Positions 42,823-52,024 of a stretch of DNA of 64,000 nucleotides are shown here, in pieces. Each line of letters opens with the position of its first letter. Position 1 is the stretch's first letter. Source of the stretch: Flavobacterium humidisoli (GTDB taxonomy: Bacteria > Bacteroidota > Bacteroidia > Flavobacteriales > Flavobacteriaceae); contig NZ_CP096829.1 of NCBI RefSeq assembly GCF_023272795.1, forward strand, positions 2,914,001 to 2,978,000, read 5' to 3'. The notes under the pieces are model-generated. The model did not search any database and had not been told where the DNA came from. It saw only the letters and a program-made list of their open reading frames with translations. The translations under genes were made by a program, and so were the position numbers.

Positions 42823-43908
42823 CTATTTCTCGAAAATTTCTTTGATCTCAGTTTCTACAGGATGATCCGTTTTGAAATCGTAACCCATAATTTTTGCTAA
42901 AGTTTGAGCAAACTGTTTCTGATAAAGTTGAGAATTTGTTTTGATTTCACCTTTTGGAACAATTTCGGGTCCCATTGCGGCAAACCAAATTTCAGATGCA
43001 CCTGCTACATCAGAACCGTGATCGGTCCATTGCGCTTTTACTTTGTCGCCTCGGCCGTGATCTACGGTTATCAATAAAGTTGTTTTGTTTTTGTATTGTG
43101 GATCGTTTTGAACAAAATTCCAGATTTCCTGAATCCATTTGTCTACCTGATTTGCCGCATCTAAATACGAACGATATTGTGCGTGATGCGCCCACTCGTC
43201 GGTTTCGCCATAGGCAATATAAAGCACTTTTGTTTTTTTGTTTTTTAATTCGTCTAATGCCTGATAATGTGTAAAAACATCTAAACATTCGTCTTGGTGA
43301 AAAGGCTTATAGGAGTTGTCACGCATTTCGTTAAGCAGTTTTTGCGTTGCAGTTGGCTTATTTCCTCCTACTTTATCAAAAGCAGAAATTACCGGAAAAC
43401 CACTTCTTTCTTCATTCAAGATTCTGTCAAAAGCATCCCACGCGCCAAAAGCGGCAACTTTTCCTTTTAGTTTAGATTGTTGATTTAAAAACTCTAAAAC
43501 ATTGACATTTGGATTGGCTTTGTAACCGTTTGAATTGACTTTCAGGTCAACATTTCCAGTCATAATTTCACTATATCCAGGATAACTAAACCAATATGGA
43601 TTGGCTACATCAACTTTATTACCTAAATCTCTATTTCCGTAAATCTGACCTTTCGAAGCGATTTCAGACCAGAAAAAAGGCATTAGCTTTTTACGAGCTT
43701 CTTTGATATCAGAATCACTATATTTTTTATAAATGTAAGCGCTGTCTCCTTGATTGAATTTTTTATCATTGGCAATCGCAGGATCAATGCCTTTAAAGAC
43801 TTCTTGCCATCTGAAACCATCTGTAGTGATAATAATGATGTTTTCTGTCTTTTGGGCTTGAGATTGAATGCTTAGTAAGATGAACAGAAATAGAATTGCT
43901 TTTTTCAT
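42823..43908 (-). CDS. Exported type I phosphodiesterase/alkaline phosphatase superfamily protein
   Basis: A 361-aa protein with a signal peptide (MKKAILFLFILLSIQSQAQ). The alkaline-phosphatase-like metal motifs are IIIITTDGFRWQEVFKG, YPGYSEIMTGN around the nucleophile region (Ser/Thr), YGETDEWAHHAQY with an Asp-x-x-x-His pair, and LLITVDHGRGDKVKAQWTDHG. This layout fits nucleotide pyrophosphatase/phosphodiesterases; a sulfatase is less likely, because the C/S-x-P-S-R motif is absent. It acts in the periplasm or outside on phosphodiesters. It follows the DUF58 gene with a gap of 121 bp. Confidence 0.88.
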   Translation of the reverse strand: MKKAILFLFILLSIQSQAQKTENIIIITTDGFRWQEVFKGIDPAIANDKKFNQGDSAYIYKKYSDSDIKEARKKLMPFFWSEIASKGQIYGNRDLGNKVDVANPYWFSYPGYSEIMTGNVDLKVNSNGYKANPNVNVLEFLNQQSKLKGKVAAFGAWDAFDRILNEERSGFPVISAFDKVGGNKPTATQKLLNEMRDNSYKPFHQDECLDVFTHYQALDELKNKKTKVLYIAYGETDEWAHHAQYRSYLDAANQVDKWIQEIWNFVQNDPQYKNKTTLLITVDHGRGDKVKAQWTDHGSDVAGASEIWFAAMGPEIVPKGEIKTNSQLYQKQFAQTLAKIMGYDFKTDHPVETEIKEIFEK

Positions 43909-44029
43909 TTTTTATCTGTTTTTATGTTGTTATTTTGAGATTGTTATTTTCTTTCAAAACTAATTTAATAAAAGAGATAATAGTAAATCCAGTCTTTAAA
44001 ATAACCATAAGTTAACAGATTAAGCATGG

Positions 44030-45361
44030 CTATAAAATCCCTCTCGACTTAATCTCCAGATATTTATTAATAGCGTCAAGAGTAAGATTTTCTGGTTGTG
44101 TTAAGACAGAATGTATTCCGTATTTCTTCAATTCGTTTACAATTAATCGTTTTTCGAACATGAATTTTTCGGCAATTACTTTGTCGTAAACTTCCTGAAT
44201 TGTAGTTGTTTTTTTATTGATGATGCTGTTTAATTCTGTATTGCTAAAGAAAACCACAACCAATAAATGGCTTTTTGCAATTCCTTTTAAATAAGGCAAT
44301 TGGCGATTTAGACCGTCCATTGTTTCAAAATTCGTGTACAGAATAATTAAACTTCTCTGATTGATATTTTTCTTAATGTCAACATATAATCGGCTGTAAT
44401 CGCTTTCGAAAAAATCGGTTTTTACGTTGTATAAAGTTTCTAGGATCTTTTGCATTTGAGAACCTCTTCTTTCTGCAAAAACTCTATTTTCTACTTTTTT
44501 AGAAAAAGAAAATAGTCCCGCTTTGTCCTGTTTTTTCAGAATCACATTTGATAAAACTAAAGAAGAATTAATAGCATAATCCAACAAACTTAATCCGTCA
44601 AAAGGCATTTGCATGACACGACCTTTGTCGATTGCCATATAAACCGACTGCGATTTTTCATCCTGATACTGATTCACCATCAAGGAGTTTCTTTTTGCAG
44701 TCGCTTTCCAGTTCAATGTTCGTAAATCATCTCCCTGGACATATTCCTTGATCTGCTCAAATTCCATAGTATGGCCTATTCGGCGTATTTTTTTGATTCC
44801 GTATTGAAATAGATTGTTTGAAAAAGCAATCAAATCGTATTTTCTTAATTGAATATAAGAAGGATAGGTTGGAACCATTTGATTATTATCAAAAGAAAAT
44901 CTTCTAGAAATAAGTCTTAAAGGCGAGGAAACGTAAATGTTTAAAGAACCGAAATGGTATTCTCCACGTTCTGTTGGACGTAGATCGTAACCAACTTCTT
45001 TTTGCGTGGCTGCTTTTATTGTTTTTTTTATTTTGAAGTCACGAATCTGAAATTGAAACGGAATTTCATCAATAATCTTAACAGAAATAGGAAAAGTATA
45101 ATGATTTTTAAGATGGATTGTAATTGGATTTAAATCTCCGTTCGATAATTTTTCGGGCGTAATTCTTTCTGCTTCAAGTCCTATTCGCGATAAATATAAA
45201 AGTAAAATGTCAAGTCCTAAAAAAGTAACCAAACCTAAAACCAATAACCAAACTGCATTATACATATTTGGAAAAATAAAGGCACAGATAAACAATCCTA
45301 TAATGCCTATTAGCACATAGAAAAAGAAATTGTTCAGATACAGACTTTTTATGAATTTCAT
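44030..45361 (-). CDS. DUF58 (von Willebrand-like) membrane protein, BatA-type partner of MoxR
   Basis: A 443-aa protein with two N-terminal membrane helices (residues about 10-60), then a beta-rich segment and the DUF58 motif RIGHTMEFEQIKEYVQGDDLRTLNWKATAKRNSLMVNQYQDEKSQSVY-type core, cut here at G-D-D-x-R-x-x-N-W-K-A-T. The C-terminal vWA-like region has AIDKGRVM with a degenerate metal site. DUF58 proteins are the usual partners of MoxR ATPases. It is the last gene of the six-gene module. Confidence 0.9.
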   Translation of the reverse strand: MKFIKSLYLNNFFFYVLIGIIGLFICAFIFPNMYNAVWLLVLGLVTFLGLDILLLYLSRIGLEAERITPEKLSNGDLNPITIHLKNHYTFPISVKIIDEIPFQFQIRDFKIKKTIKAATQKEVGYDLRPTERGEYHFGSLNIYVSSPLRLISRRFSFDNNQMVPTYPSYIQLRKYDLIAFSNNLFQYGIKKIRRIGHTMEFEQIKEYVQGDDLRTLNWKATAKRNSLMVNQYQDEKSQSVYMAIDKGRVMQMPFDGLSLLDYAINSSLVLSNVILKKQDKAGLFSFSKKVENRVFAERRGSQMQKILETLYNVKTDFFESDYSRLYVDIKKNINQRSLIILYTNFETMDGLNRQLPYLKGIAKSHLLVVVFFSNTELNSIINKKTTTIQEVYDKVIAEKFMFEKRLIVNELKKYGIHSVLTQPENLTLDAINKYLEIKSRGIL

Positions 45362-45456
45362 TTTTTTTGTTTCAAGTTTTCTTTTCTTTCTGGTTTAAAG
45401 TTTCAAGTTGTTAGACTTAGCAAAGTCAAAGCCATCTCACCATTCACCATTAAGGA

Positions 45457-46470
45457 TTATCTCGGAATTTCTACTGTTTCGATAATCTGTTTAATAATTT
45501 CAGAGCTTGTAATTCCTTCCATTTCACGTTCAGGCGCAACAATAACACGATGCTGTAAAACAGGAATTGCAGCTTCTTTAATGTCCTCAGGCGTAACGAA
45601 ATCACGTCCGCGGATTGCAGCAAAACCTTTTGAGGCGTTCAAAATAGCAATCGAAGCACGAGGCGAAGCTCCTAAATATAAAAAGGCATTTTCGCGTGTA
45701 TTAACCACGATTCTGGCAATGTATTCGAGTAAGTTTTGTTCTACTCTAATTTGTTTTACTAAACCTTGATATTGCTTAATTTCATCAGAAGAAAGAATTG
45801 TTTTTATCGCATCTAATTTTCCGTGATCTTGTAAAGAATGTTCTCTCTGAATGATCAAAATTTCTTCGTTTAATTTTGGATAATCGATAGTGATCTTGAA
45901 GAGAAAACGGTCCAATTGCGCTTCAGGCAAACGATACGTGCCTTCTTGTTCAATTGGGTTTTGCGTTGCAATTACCAAAAACGGAGTTTCTAATTGATAA
46001 CCAGATCCGTCGATTGTAATTTGGCGTTCTTCCATAACTTCAAAAAGAGCAGCCTGTGTTTTTGCAGGAGCACGATTGATCTCATCAATTAAAATCAAAT
46101 TAGAAAAAATTGGCCCTTTTTTGAATTCAAATTCTGAGTTTTTCAGATTGAAAATTGAAGTTCCTAGGATATCAGAAGGCATTAAATCGGGCGTAAACTG
46201 TATTCTACTGAAACCAATGTTTAACGTTTTAGCCAATAATTTAGCCGTAATTGTTTTGGCAACTCCAGGAACACCTTCTAAAAGAACGTGACCGTTTGAT
46301 AAAATAGCCACCAAAAGCTGATCAACCATTTTGTGCTGACCAACAATTACCGTTTCTATTTCTTTCTTAATCGTGTTTACGTGTTCTAATAGAGGCGCTA
46401 AGTTAATTCTCGTTTCAAAATTCACATTTTCGTTTGTGATTTCACTTGATGTTGTATTGATATCGTCCAT
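45457..46470 (-). CDS. MoxR family AAA+ ATPase
   Basis: A 337-aa AAA_3 ATPase of the MoxR/RavA class. Walker A is GVPGVAKT; Walker B is LILIDEINRAPAKTQ, followed by EVMEERQITIDG and the sensor IATQNPIEQEGTYRLPEAQLDRF. MoxR proteins remodel or insert cofactors into partner proteins, often vWA-type ones. The start is ATG 46470 (MDDINTTSSE); a GTG start at 46500 is the alternative. DUF58 and DUF4350 genes flank it on the same strand. Confidence 0.93.
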   Translation of the reverse strand: MDDINTTSSEITNENVNFETRINLAPLLEHVNTIKKEIETVIVGQHKMVDQLLVAILSNGHVLLEGVPGVAKTITAKLLAKTLNIGFSRIQFTPDLMPSDILGTSIFNLKNSEFEFKKGPIFSNLILIDEINRAPAKTQAALFEVMEERQITIDGSGYQLETPFLVIATQNPIEQEGTYRLPEAQLDRFLFKITIDYPKLNEEILIIQREHSLQDHGKLDAIKTILSSDEIKQYQGLVKQIRVEQNLLEYIARIVVNTRENAFLYLGASPRASIAILNASKGFAAIRGRDFVTPEDIKEAAIPVLQHRVIVAPEREMEGITSSEIIKQIIETVEIPR

Positions 46471-46553
46471 AATTTGGTCTGTTTTTATTTTTTTAGCCAC
46501 TGATTTAAAGGATTAAAAAGGATTTTTAGTCAATCCGCGGCAAACTATTTTAG

Positions 46554-47756
46554 TTAATGTAAAATCTTTTCTATTGCTTTGTTTATTCTGAGAAGGTCTT
46601 CTTCTAGACTTCCGTGATAACTATTTCGGTGGTCATTAATTAATTGCACCAAGTCTCGAATATCTTTTTCGTCTTTTCCTGTTTTATAATGTAATTTAGT
46701 TATAAAATCGTCATCGAGTTTGGTGGTATCAAGCAAGTAATCGGTTCTAATTTTTTCTAAAAAGTAAATAATCTTTTTATCAATAATATTAGTGTGATCA
46801 CCTTCCTGATAATATAGATTTCCAACTGTTTTGGTAAATTCAACAGTTAAATTCTGTAACGGTTTTATAATCGGAACAATGCGTTGTTTTCGTTTTGCAT
46901 TGAAAATCATAAAAATAATAATTCCGATTATGCCTAAATACCAAGCCGATTTTAAAGCGGGCTGACTCCAGATATATCGCAACGGAGAACTTGAAATTCG
47001 TTGGTCGTTAAAGCTTTTATTGTACCAAAAAATATTTCCTTTTGGAATATAGGAGACTAGATTTTCGGTGTACTGATAATAGTTTTTTTTCAGCAGATTG
47101 TAATTGGTAAAAGCTACTGGCTGCGTGTGCAGATAGAGATAACCATTTTTATAAGGCACTTCTATAAAATTGATTTGTCTTTTGTTTTTAGTACTATTTT
47201 GATAGCCTAAAACTTTAGTGTTTAAAGTGTCTATTTTTGAAAAGTAATCGCTTAACCCTGTATTAAGAGTATATTTTTTAGAGTTTACTTTTTTATTTGC
47301 CATCCAAACCGAAACGCTGTCAACGGGCATAAAATCAGTTTTTAATTCTATTTTTAAAGAATCCAGCAATACTTTCGGAAATACTTTCATACTTAGAAAA
47401 GCATTATTTCCGTGAGAAACAAAATATAAAATTTCTTTCATTGACTGCTCGTCAATATTATTTACTTCAGAAATGTTAACAAAAGTTCCTTTTATTTTAT
47501 ACGTTTCTACATTCTCTCTTGCATCGTATTGCGAATCTAGGTATTCGTAAGGAGTTTGTGTCGAAATTCTTTCTACTTTTTGTTTGAAAAGTCCGTCTGC
47601 TTCATGATCAAAAATGTATAAACCAAACGGAATTTTATCATCAACAGAGTACGTAGGCGTCCAATCAATAGGTTTTGGCTGTCCTTTGTCTACTAATAAT
47701 GTTATTCCGAAAATTAAAACCAGAATAGCAATGTATATTTTAACTTTATTATCCAT
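46554..47756 (-). CDS. DUF4350 domain membrane protein
   Basis: A 400-aa protein with an N-terminal helix (VKIYIAILVLIFGITLLVD), a periplasmic DUF4350 domain (residues about 30-290: DKIPFGLYIFDHEADGLF, GNIFWYNKSFN) and a second helix near residue 310 (AWYLGIIGIIIFMIFNAKRKQR), followed by a cytosolic helical tail. ATG 47756 is chosen because the upstream TTG is inside the preceding gene. It overlaps the DUF4129 gene by eight bases. Family function is unknown, but it recurs with MoxR and DUF58. Confidence 0.85.
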   Translation of the reverse strand: MDNKVKIYIAILVLIFGITLLVDKGQPKPIDWTPTYSVDDKIPFGLYIFDHEADGLFKQKVERISTQTPYEYLDSQYDARENVETYKIKGTFVNISEVNNIDEQSMKEILYFVSHGNNAFLSMKVFPKVLLDSLKIELKTDFMPVDSVSVWMANKKVNSKKYTLNTGLSDYFSKIDTLNTKVLGYQNSTKNKRQINFIEVPYKNGYLYLHTQPVAFTNYNLLKKNYYQYTENLVSYIPKGNIFWYNKSFNDQRISSSPLRYIWSQPALKSAWYLGIIGIIIFMIFNAKRKQRIVPIIKPLQNLTVEFTKTVGNLYYQEGDHTNIIDKKIIYFLEKIRTDYLLDTTKLDDDFITKLHYKTGKDEKDIRDLVQLINDHRNSYHGSLEEDLLRINKAIEKILH

Positions 47757-48525
47757 TACCAAAGGTTTTTAATGCTTTTTTAAATCTGTTTTCAGTCTTT
47801 CTAAATACTAGGTCGTCAATTTCAAATTCGCCGTACCAAATATAATTGTATAAATAAGAAAGATAGGTGAACTCTTCTTTATGAGCGGGGTTGTGCAATT
47901 CGTACAAATAATCAGAATTGGTTTTTTCGATATCCCATTCAATATAATTATTCTGCGCCATTACCTTTAAAAGCCATAAATAATAATATCGAATTGCAAT
48001 TCTTCTTTCGCCCGCCTCGATGCTTTCTTTAATGAGTTTTTCAAAATCTAAAAGATGAATGTTTTTCTCTGCATCAGAATAGAATAATGTTTTTTTGTTG
48101 GCATTTTTTCCAAAAATCCATCTTCCTTCTTGTTTGGTTAAGGCTCTTGCAATAAAATAAATCAAAACAATTACCACCAAGACAGCAATTATTCTGAATA
48201 AAATAGCAACAAAATTTAGCGATGTTTTTAGGCTGCTGAAATTAAATAAATTAAAAATTTGCCTTGCTAGCCAATGCTTAAAGTGATCCCACCAATTTTT
48301 TTCGGGAGCTTTGTATTCGTAAATAAATTCTTTATCGGTATATTTTTTCTTGAAATTCTTTTCAAAATGTCTTGCTTCTACAGTTCCAGAATCTATTTGG
48401 ATGTCCTTTTCGGTATATTTAATTGCAGTAATTTTTGGAGGATCTTCAGTAATAGGAATAGAATCCTGAGCCTGAGAAATACCACAGCACAAAAGAAAAG
48501 ATAAAATAAATAATAATCTTGTCAT
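47749..48525 (-). CDS. DUF4129 domain membrane protein
   Basis: A 258-aa protein with a signal or first helix (MTRLLFILSFLLCCGISQAQ), a second helix around residue 115 (FRIIAVLVVIVLIYFIARAL) and a cytosolic C-terminal DUF4129 domain with SIEAGERRIAIRYYYLWLLKVMAQNNYIEWDIEKTNSDYL. DUF4129 resembles the C-terminal part of some transglutaminase-like membrane proteins. It starts nine bases after the SpoIIM gene and overlaps the DUF4350 gene. Confidence 0.85.
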   Translation of the reverse strand: MTRLLFILSFLLCCGISQAQDSIPITEDPPKITAIKYTEKDIQIDSGTVEARHFEKNFKKKYTDKEFIYEYKAPEKNWWDHFKHWLARQIFNLFNFSSLKTSLNFVAILFRIIAVLVVIVLIYFIARALTKQEGRWIFGKNANKKTLFYSDAEKNIHLLDFEKLIKESIEAGERRIAIRYYYLWLLKVMAQNNYIEWDIEKTNSDYLYELHNPAHKEEFTYLSYLYNYIWYGEFEIDDLVFRKTENRFKKALKTFGNG

Positions 48526-48534
48526 TACTTGGTC

Positions 48535-49515
48535 TTAAAGTTTTTCGGCAGTTAAAGAATGAATTTTTTTGTGTACTATAAAAGGGTATATCAAGTAATA
48601 AAATGAAATTATTGCGAGCGTAAATAAGATAATAAAACTGCTTAGCCAATTGGGCATATCGATAGAATATCTTGTGATAAAACCTTCCAGAAATCCCGCG
48701 CTTATAGTAAAAGGAAAAGTGCTTAAGAAAATTTTGAAGCTATTTTTGAAACCAATTTTAAAAGAATTCATTCTCGAAAAAGTTTTAGGGAATAGGATAG
48801 AAGCGCCTAAAATAAACCCAGCAGTAGTTTCGATTACAATCGCGAAAATTTCCATAGAACCGTGAATCCAAATTCCTCGAACACTTTTCCAGAAAACGCC
48901 CTGTTCGTAGAAAAAATATTGAAAAGAACCCAGCATGATACAGTTTTGAAGAAAAACATTAAAAGTTCCGATTCCTGCAAAAATACCGTAGAAATAGCAT
49001 TTGGCACCTACAAATAAGTTGTTTACAGTAATTCCAATAAAACTTCCCCAATTACTTCCAGAACCATATACGGCCATCGGATTACCTTTTTTGATGTTTT
49101 CTAAAGTCATATTGACATATTCGTCGCCTAAAATCAGACGTACAAAATCACGATCATAGCGAGCAGAAAGAACTCCGATTGAAACAGTAACAAAAAACAA
49201 AGCAAAAGCATATATCAAATACCTTCTGTATTCGTAGACCAATAGAGGAACTTCGATTTTAAAAAAATCTATAACTCGATTCTGGTCTGTGCGTTTGGTT
49301 TTATAAATCTTTTGATAAATCTGAGAAGCGAGATGATTCAGATATACAACCGTTTTACTTTTAGGGTAATACGTTTGTGCGTAAGATAAATCATTCATCA
49401 TTTGAATGTACAAATTAGCTAATTCATCAGGATTTTTTTTAGCTTTACCAAAAATTGCCAGCTCAAACTCGAGCCATTTTTCTCTGTTTTGTTTTATAAA
49501 GGCGATTTCTCTCAT
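48535..49515 (-). CDS. SpoIIM (stage II sporulation protein M) family membrane protein
   Basis: A 326-aa protein with a cytosolic N-terminal 90 residues and about six helices. MREIAFIKQNREKWLEFE opens it; RYDRDFVRLILGDEYVNMTLENIKKG and NNLFVGAKCYFYGIFAGIGTF follow, then RGIWIHGSMEIFAIVIETTAGFILG is the SpoIIM signature. In Bacillus, SpoIIM with SpoIIP/SpoIID drives membrane migration in engulfment. In non-sporulating Bacteroidetes it occurs with MoxR/DUF58/RDD genes, in an unknown membrane process. First gene of the minus-strand module, only 20 bp from the divergent RDD gene. Confidence 0.9.
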   Translation of the reverse strand: MREIAFIKQNREKWLEFELAIFGKAKKNPDELANLYIQMMNDLSYAQTYYPKSKTVVYLNHLASQIYQKIYKTKRTDQNRVIDFFKIEVPLLVYEYRRYLIYAFALFFVTVSIGVLSARYDRDFVRLILGDEYVNMTLENIKKGNPMAVYGSGSNWGSFIGITVNNLFVGAKCYFYGIFAGIGTFNVFLQNCIMLGSFQYFFYEQGVFWKSVRGIWIHGSMEIFAIVIETTAGFILGASILFPKTFSRMNSFKIGFKNSFKIFLSTFPFTISAGFLEGFITRYSIDMPNWLSSFIILFTLAIISFYYLIYPFIVHKKIHSLTAEKL

Positions 49516-49535
49516 TGTAGGCTAAAATATGAAAT

Positions 49536-50279
49536 ATGTCAGAATTATCTATTAATACGACACAAAATGTCAAAATAAATTTTATTGCCGCTTCTGTTGG
49601 TGAAAGACTAGGAGCTTTTTTTATTGATTTGTTTATCATAATCTGTTATATAACAGCGCTTTCAATAATACTTTTTGATTGGTTACAGCTAGATAGACTG
49701 ATGGTGAACTTGGATGGTTGGTCGCGAGGCGCAATTTTTTTAATACTCTATTCACCAGCTATAGTGTACTCGCTGGTTTTAGAAAGTGTTTTTGAAGGAC
49801 AGTCACTTGGTAAAAAATTATTGAAAATTAAAGTCGTTAAAATTGACGGTTATCAAGCAGGTTTTGGAGATTATTTAATTCGATGGTTTTTTAGAGTAAT
49901 TGACTTCTTTACTTTTTTTGGACTTCCGGGACTTATTTCGGTTATTACGAGTCAGAAATCGCAACGATTGGGAGACATGGCAGCAGGAACAGCAGTGATT
50001 ACTTTAAAGAATAGAATTAATATCAGCCATACTATTCTAGAAGAAATCGGTGAAGCCTATGTGCCAACGTATCCTTTGGTTATCAAGCTTTCAGACAATG
50101 ATATGCGAATTATTAAGGAAACATATCAAAAAGCAGTGGCTAAAAATGATCACGAAGTTATTTACAAATTAGTGGCAAAAATTGAAAGCGTAACAGGTAT
50201 TAAAAATCAATCTGGAAACAATAGCGATTTTATTCGAATAATTTTAAAAGATTATAATTTTTATACTCAAAACATGTGA
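49536..50279 (+). CDS. RDD family membrane protein
   Basis: A 247-aa protein. The RDD domain occupies residues about 20-150: FIAASVGERLGAFFIDLFIII has the Arg-Asp pair, VLESVFEGQSLGKKLLKIKVV and RWFFRVIDFFTFFGLPGLISV follow. About 100 residues of cytosolic helical tail end the protein. RDD proteins have been linked to ion or small-molecule transport. It is transcribed divergently from SpoIIM with only 20 bp between start codons, so the two promoters must overlap or lie inside the genes. Confidence 0.9.
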   Translation: MSELSINTTQNVKINFIAASVGERLGAFFIDLFIIICYITALSIILFDWLQLDRLMVNLDGWSRGAIFLILYSPAIVYSLVLESVFEGQSLGKKLLKIKVVKIDGYQAGFGDYLIRWFFRVIDFFTFFGLPGLISVITSQKSQRLGDMAAGTAVITLKNRINISHTILEEIGEAYVPTYPLVIKLSDNDMRIIKETYQKAVAKNDHEVIYKLVAKIESVTGIKNQSGNNSDFIRIILKDYNFYTQNM

Positions 50280-50389
50280 TTTTTTTTTCTTTGAAGAATT
50301 ATTTGATTTTTCTAATTTTTGCTGATTATTTTTTATTTTTTCTTCGTAAATTTATATGTAGATAATTAATTCATAAAATTTCCAAACAA

Positions 50390-51244
50390 ATGAAAATTAC
50401 AAAGCCTTTTCTCGTATTACTAGTGCTATTATCTGCTTGCGTAAGTTTTGCTCAAAGCGGAAAAAAATTAGATAAAATTATAAAAAGAGATTATCAGATT
50501 ATTGAATGTACGGTTTTAAAAATGTCTGATAAAACAGTTGAATATTCACTTCCAGGTGAAACCGTTCAGATCTCGCTAGACGTTTCTCAGATTGCGAAGA
50601 TCGATTTTGCAAGCGGAAGATCTCAAACCTTTGACACTTCTCCAAATGCAACAAACAGTGTTCAAAGTACGTCATCTCCAAACATAGTAAGTGCAGAGAA
50701 ACAGCACAATACAATTGCTGTTTTGCCCATTCCGTACGTAAATGCAGATAGTCAGCAAGGTTCTGAGGATATGGCAAAATTTGCTCAAAACGATTTGTAT
50801 AACAAATTATTAGATAAATCGTCTAACATTTTCCCGTTAACGGTTCAGGACTTAAGAACAACAAACAGTTTATTGCACAAGGCTGGAATTGACCATAATA
50901 ATGTTGACGAAACGCCAATAGAAGATCTGGAAAAAATATTAGGAGTGGATAATATTGTTGCTGCAAAAGTTTCATACACTATTGGAACGGGCACTACAGC
51001 TACTACTTACGATAGTGGAAATACTAAAGTAAGCAACAACAATAAAAAAGTGACAACCAGCGATATTTCGACCACAACAGCAAACAACCAAACCTATTAC
51101 TACTATACGGTTTATTTTGATATGTACAGAAACACAGATAAAATCTATTCTCAAACCCGTAAACCTTTGCTAGCATTAAAAGATGGATGGATGGATTCTA
51201 TTTCGTATTTATTAAAAAGAAGTCCGATTTATGTAAAAAAATAG
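50390..51244 (+). CDS. Hypothetical exported protein, 284 aa
   Basis: A signal peptide (MKITKPFLVLLVLLSACVSFAQ) precedes a short beta domain (YQIIECTVLKMSDKTVEYSL, probably residues 30-75), a Ser/Thr-rich linker and a second domain from about residue 105 (NTIAVLPIPYVNADSQQ) to the end. That second part looks like the fold of Bacteroidetes proteins that sense or assemble lipoproteins (LpoB- or CsgG-like), but the match is loose. Whether the Cys17 is lipidated (SAC) is unclear, as a later signal-peptidase site (SFAQ) is better. Stand-alone gene. Confidence 0.72.
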   Translation: MKITKPFLVLLVLLSACVSFAQSGKKLDKIIKRDYQIIECTVLKMSDKTVEYSLPGETVQISLDVSQIAKIDFASGRSQTFDTSPNATNSVQSTSSPNIVSAEKQHNTIAVLPIPYVNADSQQGSEDMAKFAQNDLYNKLLDKSSNIFPLTVQDLRTTNSLLHKAGIDHNNVDETPIEDLEKILGVDNIVAAKVSYTIGTGTTATTYDSGNTKVSNNNKKVTTSDISTTTANNQTYYYYTVYFDMYRNTDKIYSQTRKPLLALKDGWMDSISYLLKRSPIYVKK

Positions 51245-51419
51245 TAAGTATTTCTAGGAGTAGGATTGGCTAAAATTGATCTCTACAACTTTGTAGCTTT
51301 GATACTTTGCTTTTTTTAGCTTAGAAAAAAGAACAGTTATTTTTCTGAGTCAGATTTACTAAGATTATTCCTTACAACTTTGTAACTTTGACGCTTTACA
51401 TCTTTGTAACTTAGAAAAA
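51245..51419. repeat. Gene-free stretch with ACAACTTTGTA word repeats
   Basis: ctacaactttgtag near 51281 and ttacaactttgtaac near 51373, followed by atctttgtaacttag words, form a family of short inverted words separated by T-rich DNA. They resemble eroded flavobacterial intergenic repeats. I see no gene, and no clear terminator pattern. Confidence 0.45.
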
Positions 51420-52022
51420 ATGTTTCACTTACTTGATATTATTGGGACAATGGCGTTTGCTATGTCTGGTGCTTTAACAGCAATGCATAAAAAACTAGAT
51501 CCGTTTGGTGTTTTTATCATTGCATTTGTTACTGCAGTTGGCGGAGGAACGCTTCGTGATGTCTTAATTGGGAGAACTCCCGTTGGCTGGATGCGTGACA
51601 TGCAATACGTGTATGTGATTATTTTAGGATTTTTTCTAGCCATTATATTCAGAAAAAGATTTGATAAACTTCGAACCTCATTGTTTCTCTTTGATACAAT
51701 TGGGCTCGGAGTTTTTACATTAATAGGACTTGAACGCGGAATACTGACAGGACTTCATCCAGCGATTTGTATCGCTTTAGGAACAATGACAGCCTGTTTT
51801 GGTGGTGTAATTCGCGATATTTTATGTAACGAAATTCCAAACGTTTTTCGAGAAGAAATATATGCAACCATCTGTATTTTTGGAGGAATTGTATTTTTTG
51901 GATTGCGAAAATTAAACTTAAATGATGATATACTGTATTTAGTTACTTCCTTGGTTATCATTATCATCAGATTAATGGCGGTTAAATACAAATGGCATTT
52001 GAAAGCATTTGATCATAAGTAG
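51420..52022 (+). CDS. TRIC-type cation channel family protein (UPF0126/YicG)
   Basis: A 200-aa inner-membrane protein with seven helices in two repeated halves. Each half opens with a Gly-rich motif: DIIGTMAFAMSGALTAMHKKLDPFGVFI followed by GGGTLRDVLIGRTPVGWM, and then DTIGLGVFTLIGLERGI followed by GGVIRDILCNEIPNVF. This is the bacterial TRIC (trimeric intracellular cation channel) family, which conducts K+/Na+. The ATG at 51420 follows a T-poor leader. The GNAT gene begins three bases after the stop. Confidence 0.9.
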   Translation: MFHLLDIIGTMAFAMSGALTAMHKKLDPFGVFIIAFVTAVGGGTLRDVLIGRTPVGWMRDMQYVYVIILGFFLAIIFRKRFDKLRTSLFLFDTIGLGVFTLIGLERGILTGLHPAICIALGTMTACFGGVIRDILCNEIPNVFREEIYATICIFGGIVFFGLRKLNLNDDILYLVTSLVIIIIRLMAVKYKWHLKAFDHK

Positions 52023-52024
52023 AT

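Noticed and set aside
42823..43908. Sulfatase assignment, which would pair with the FGE-type enzyme
   Set aside because: The C/S-x-P-S-R modification motif is absent; the metal motifs fit a phosphodiesterase.
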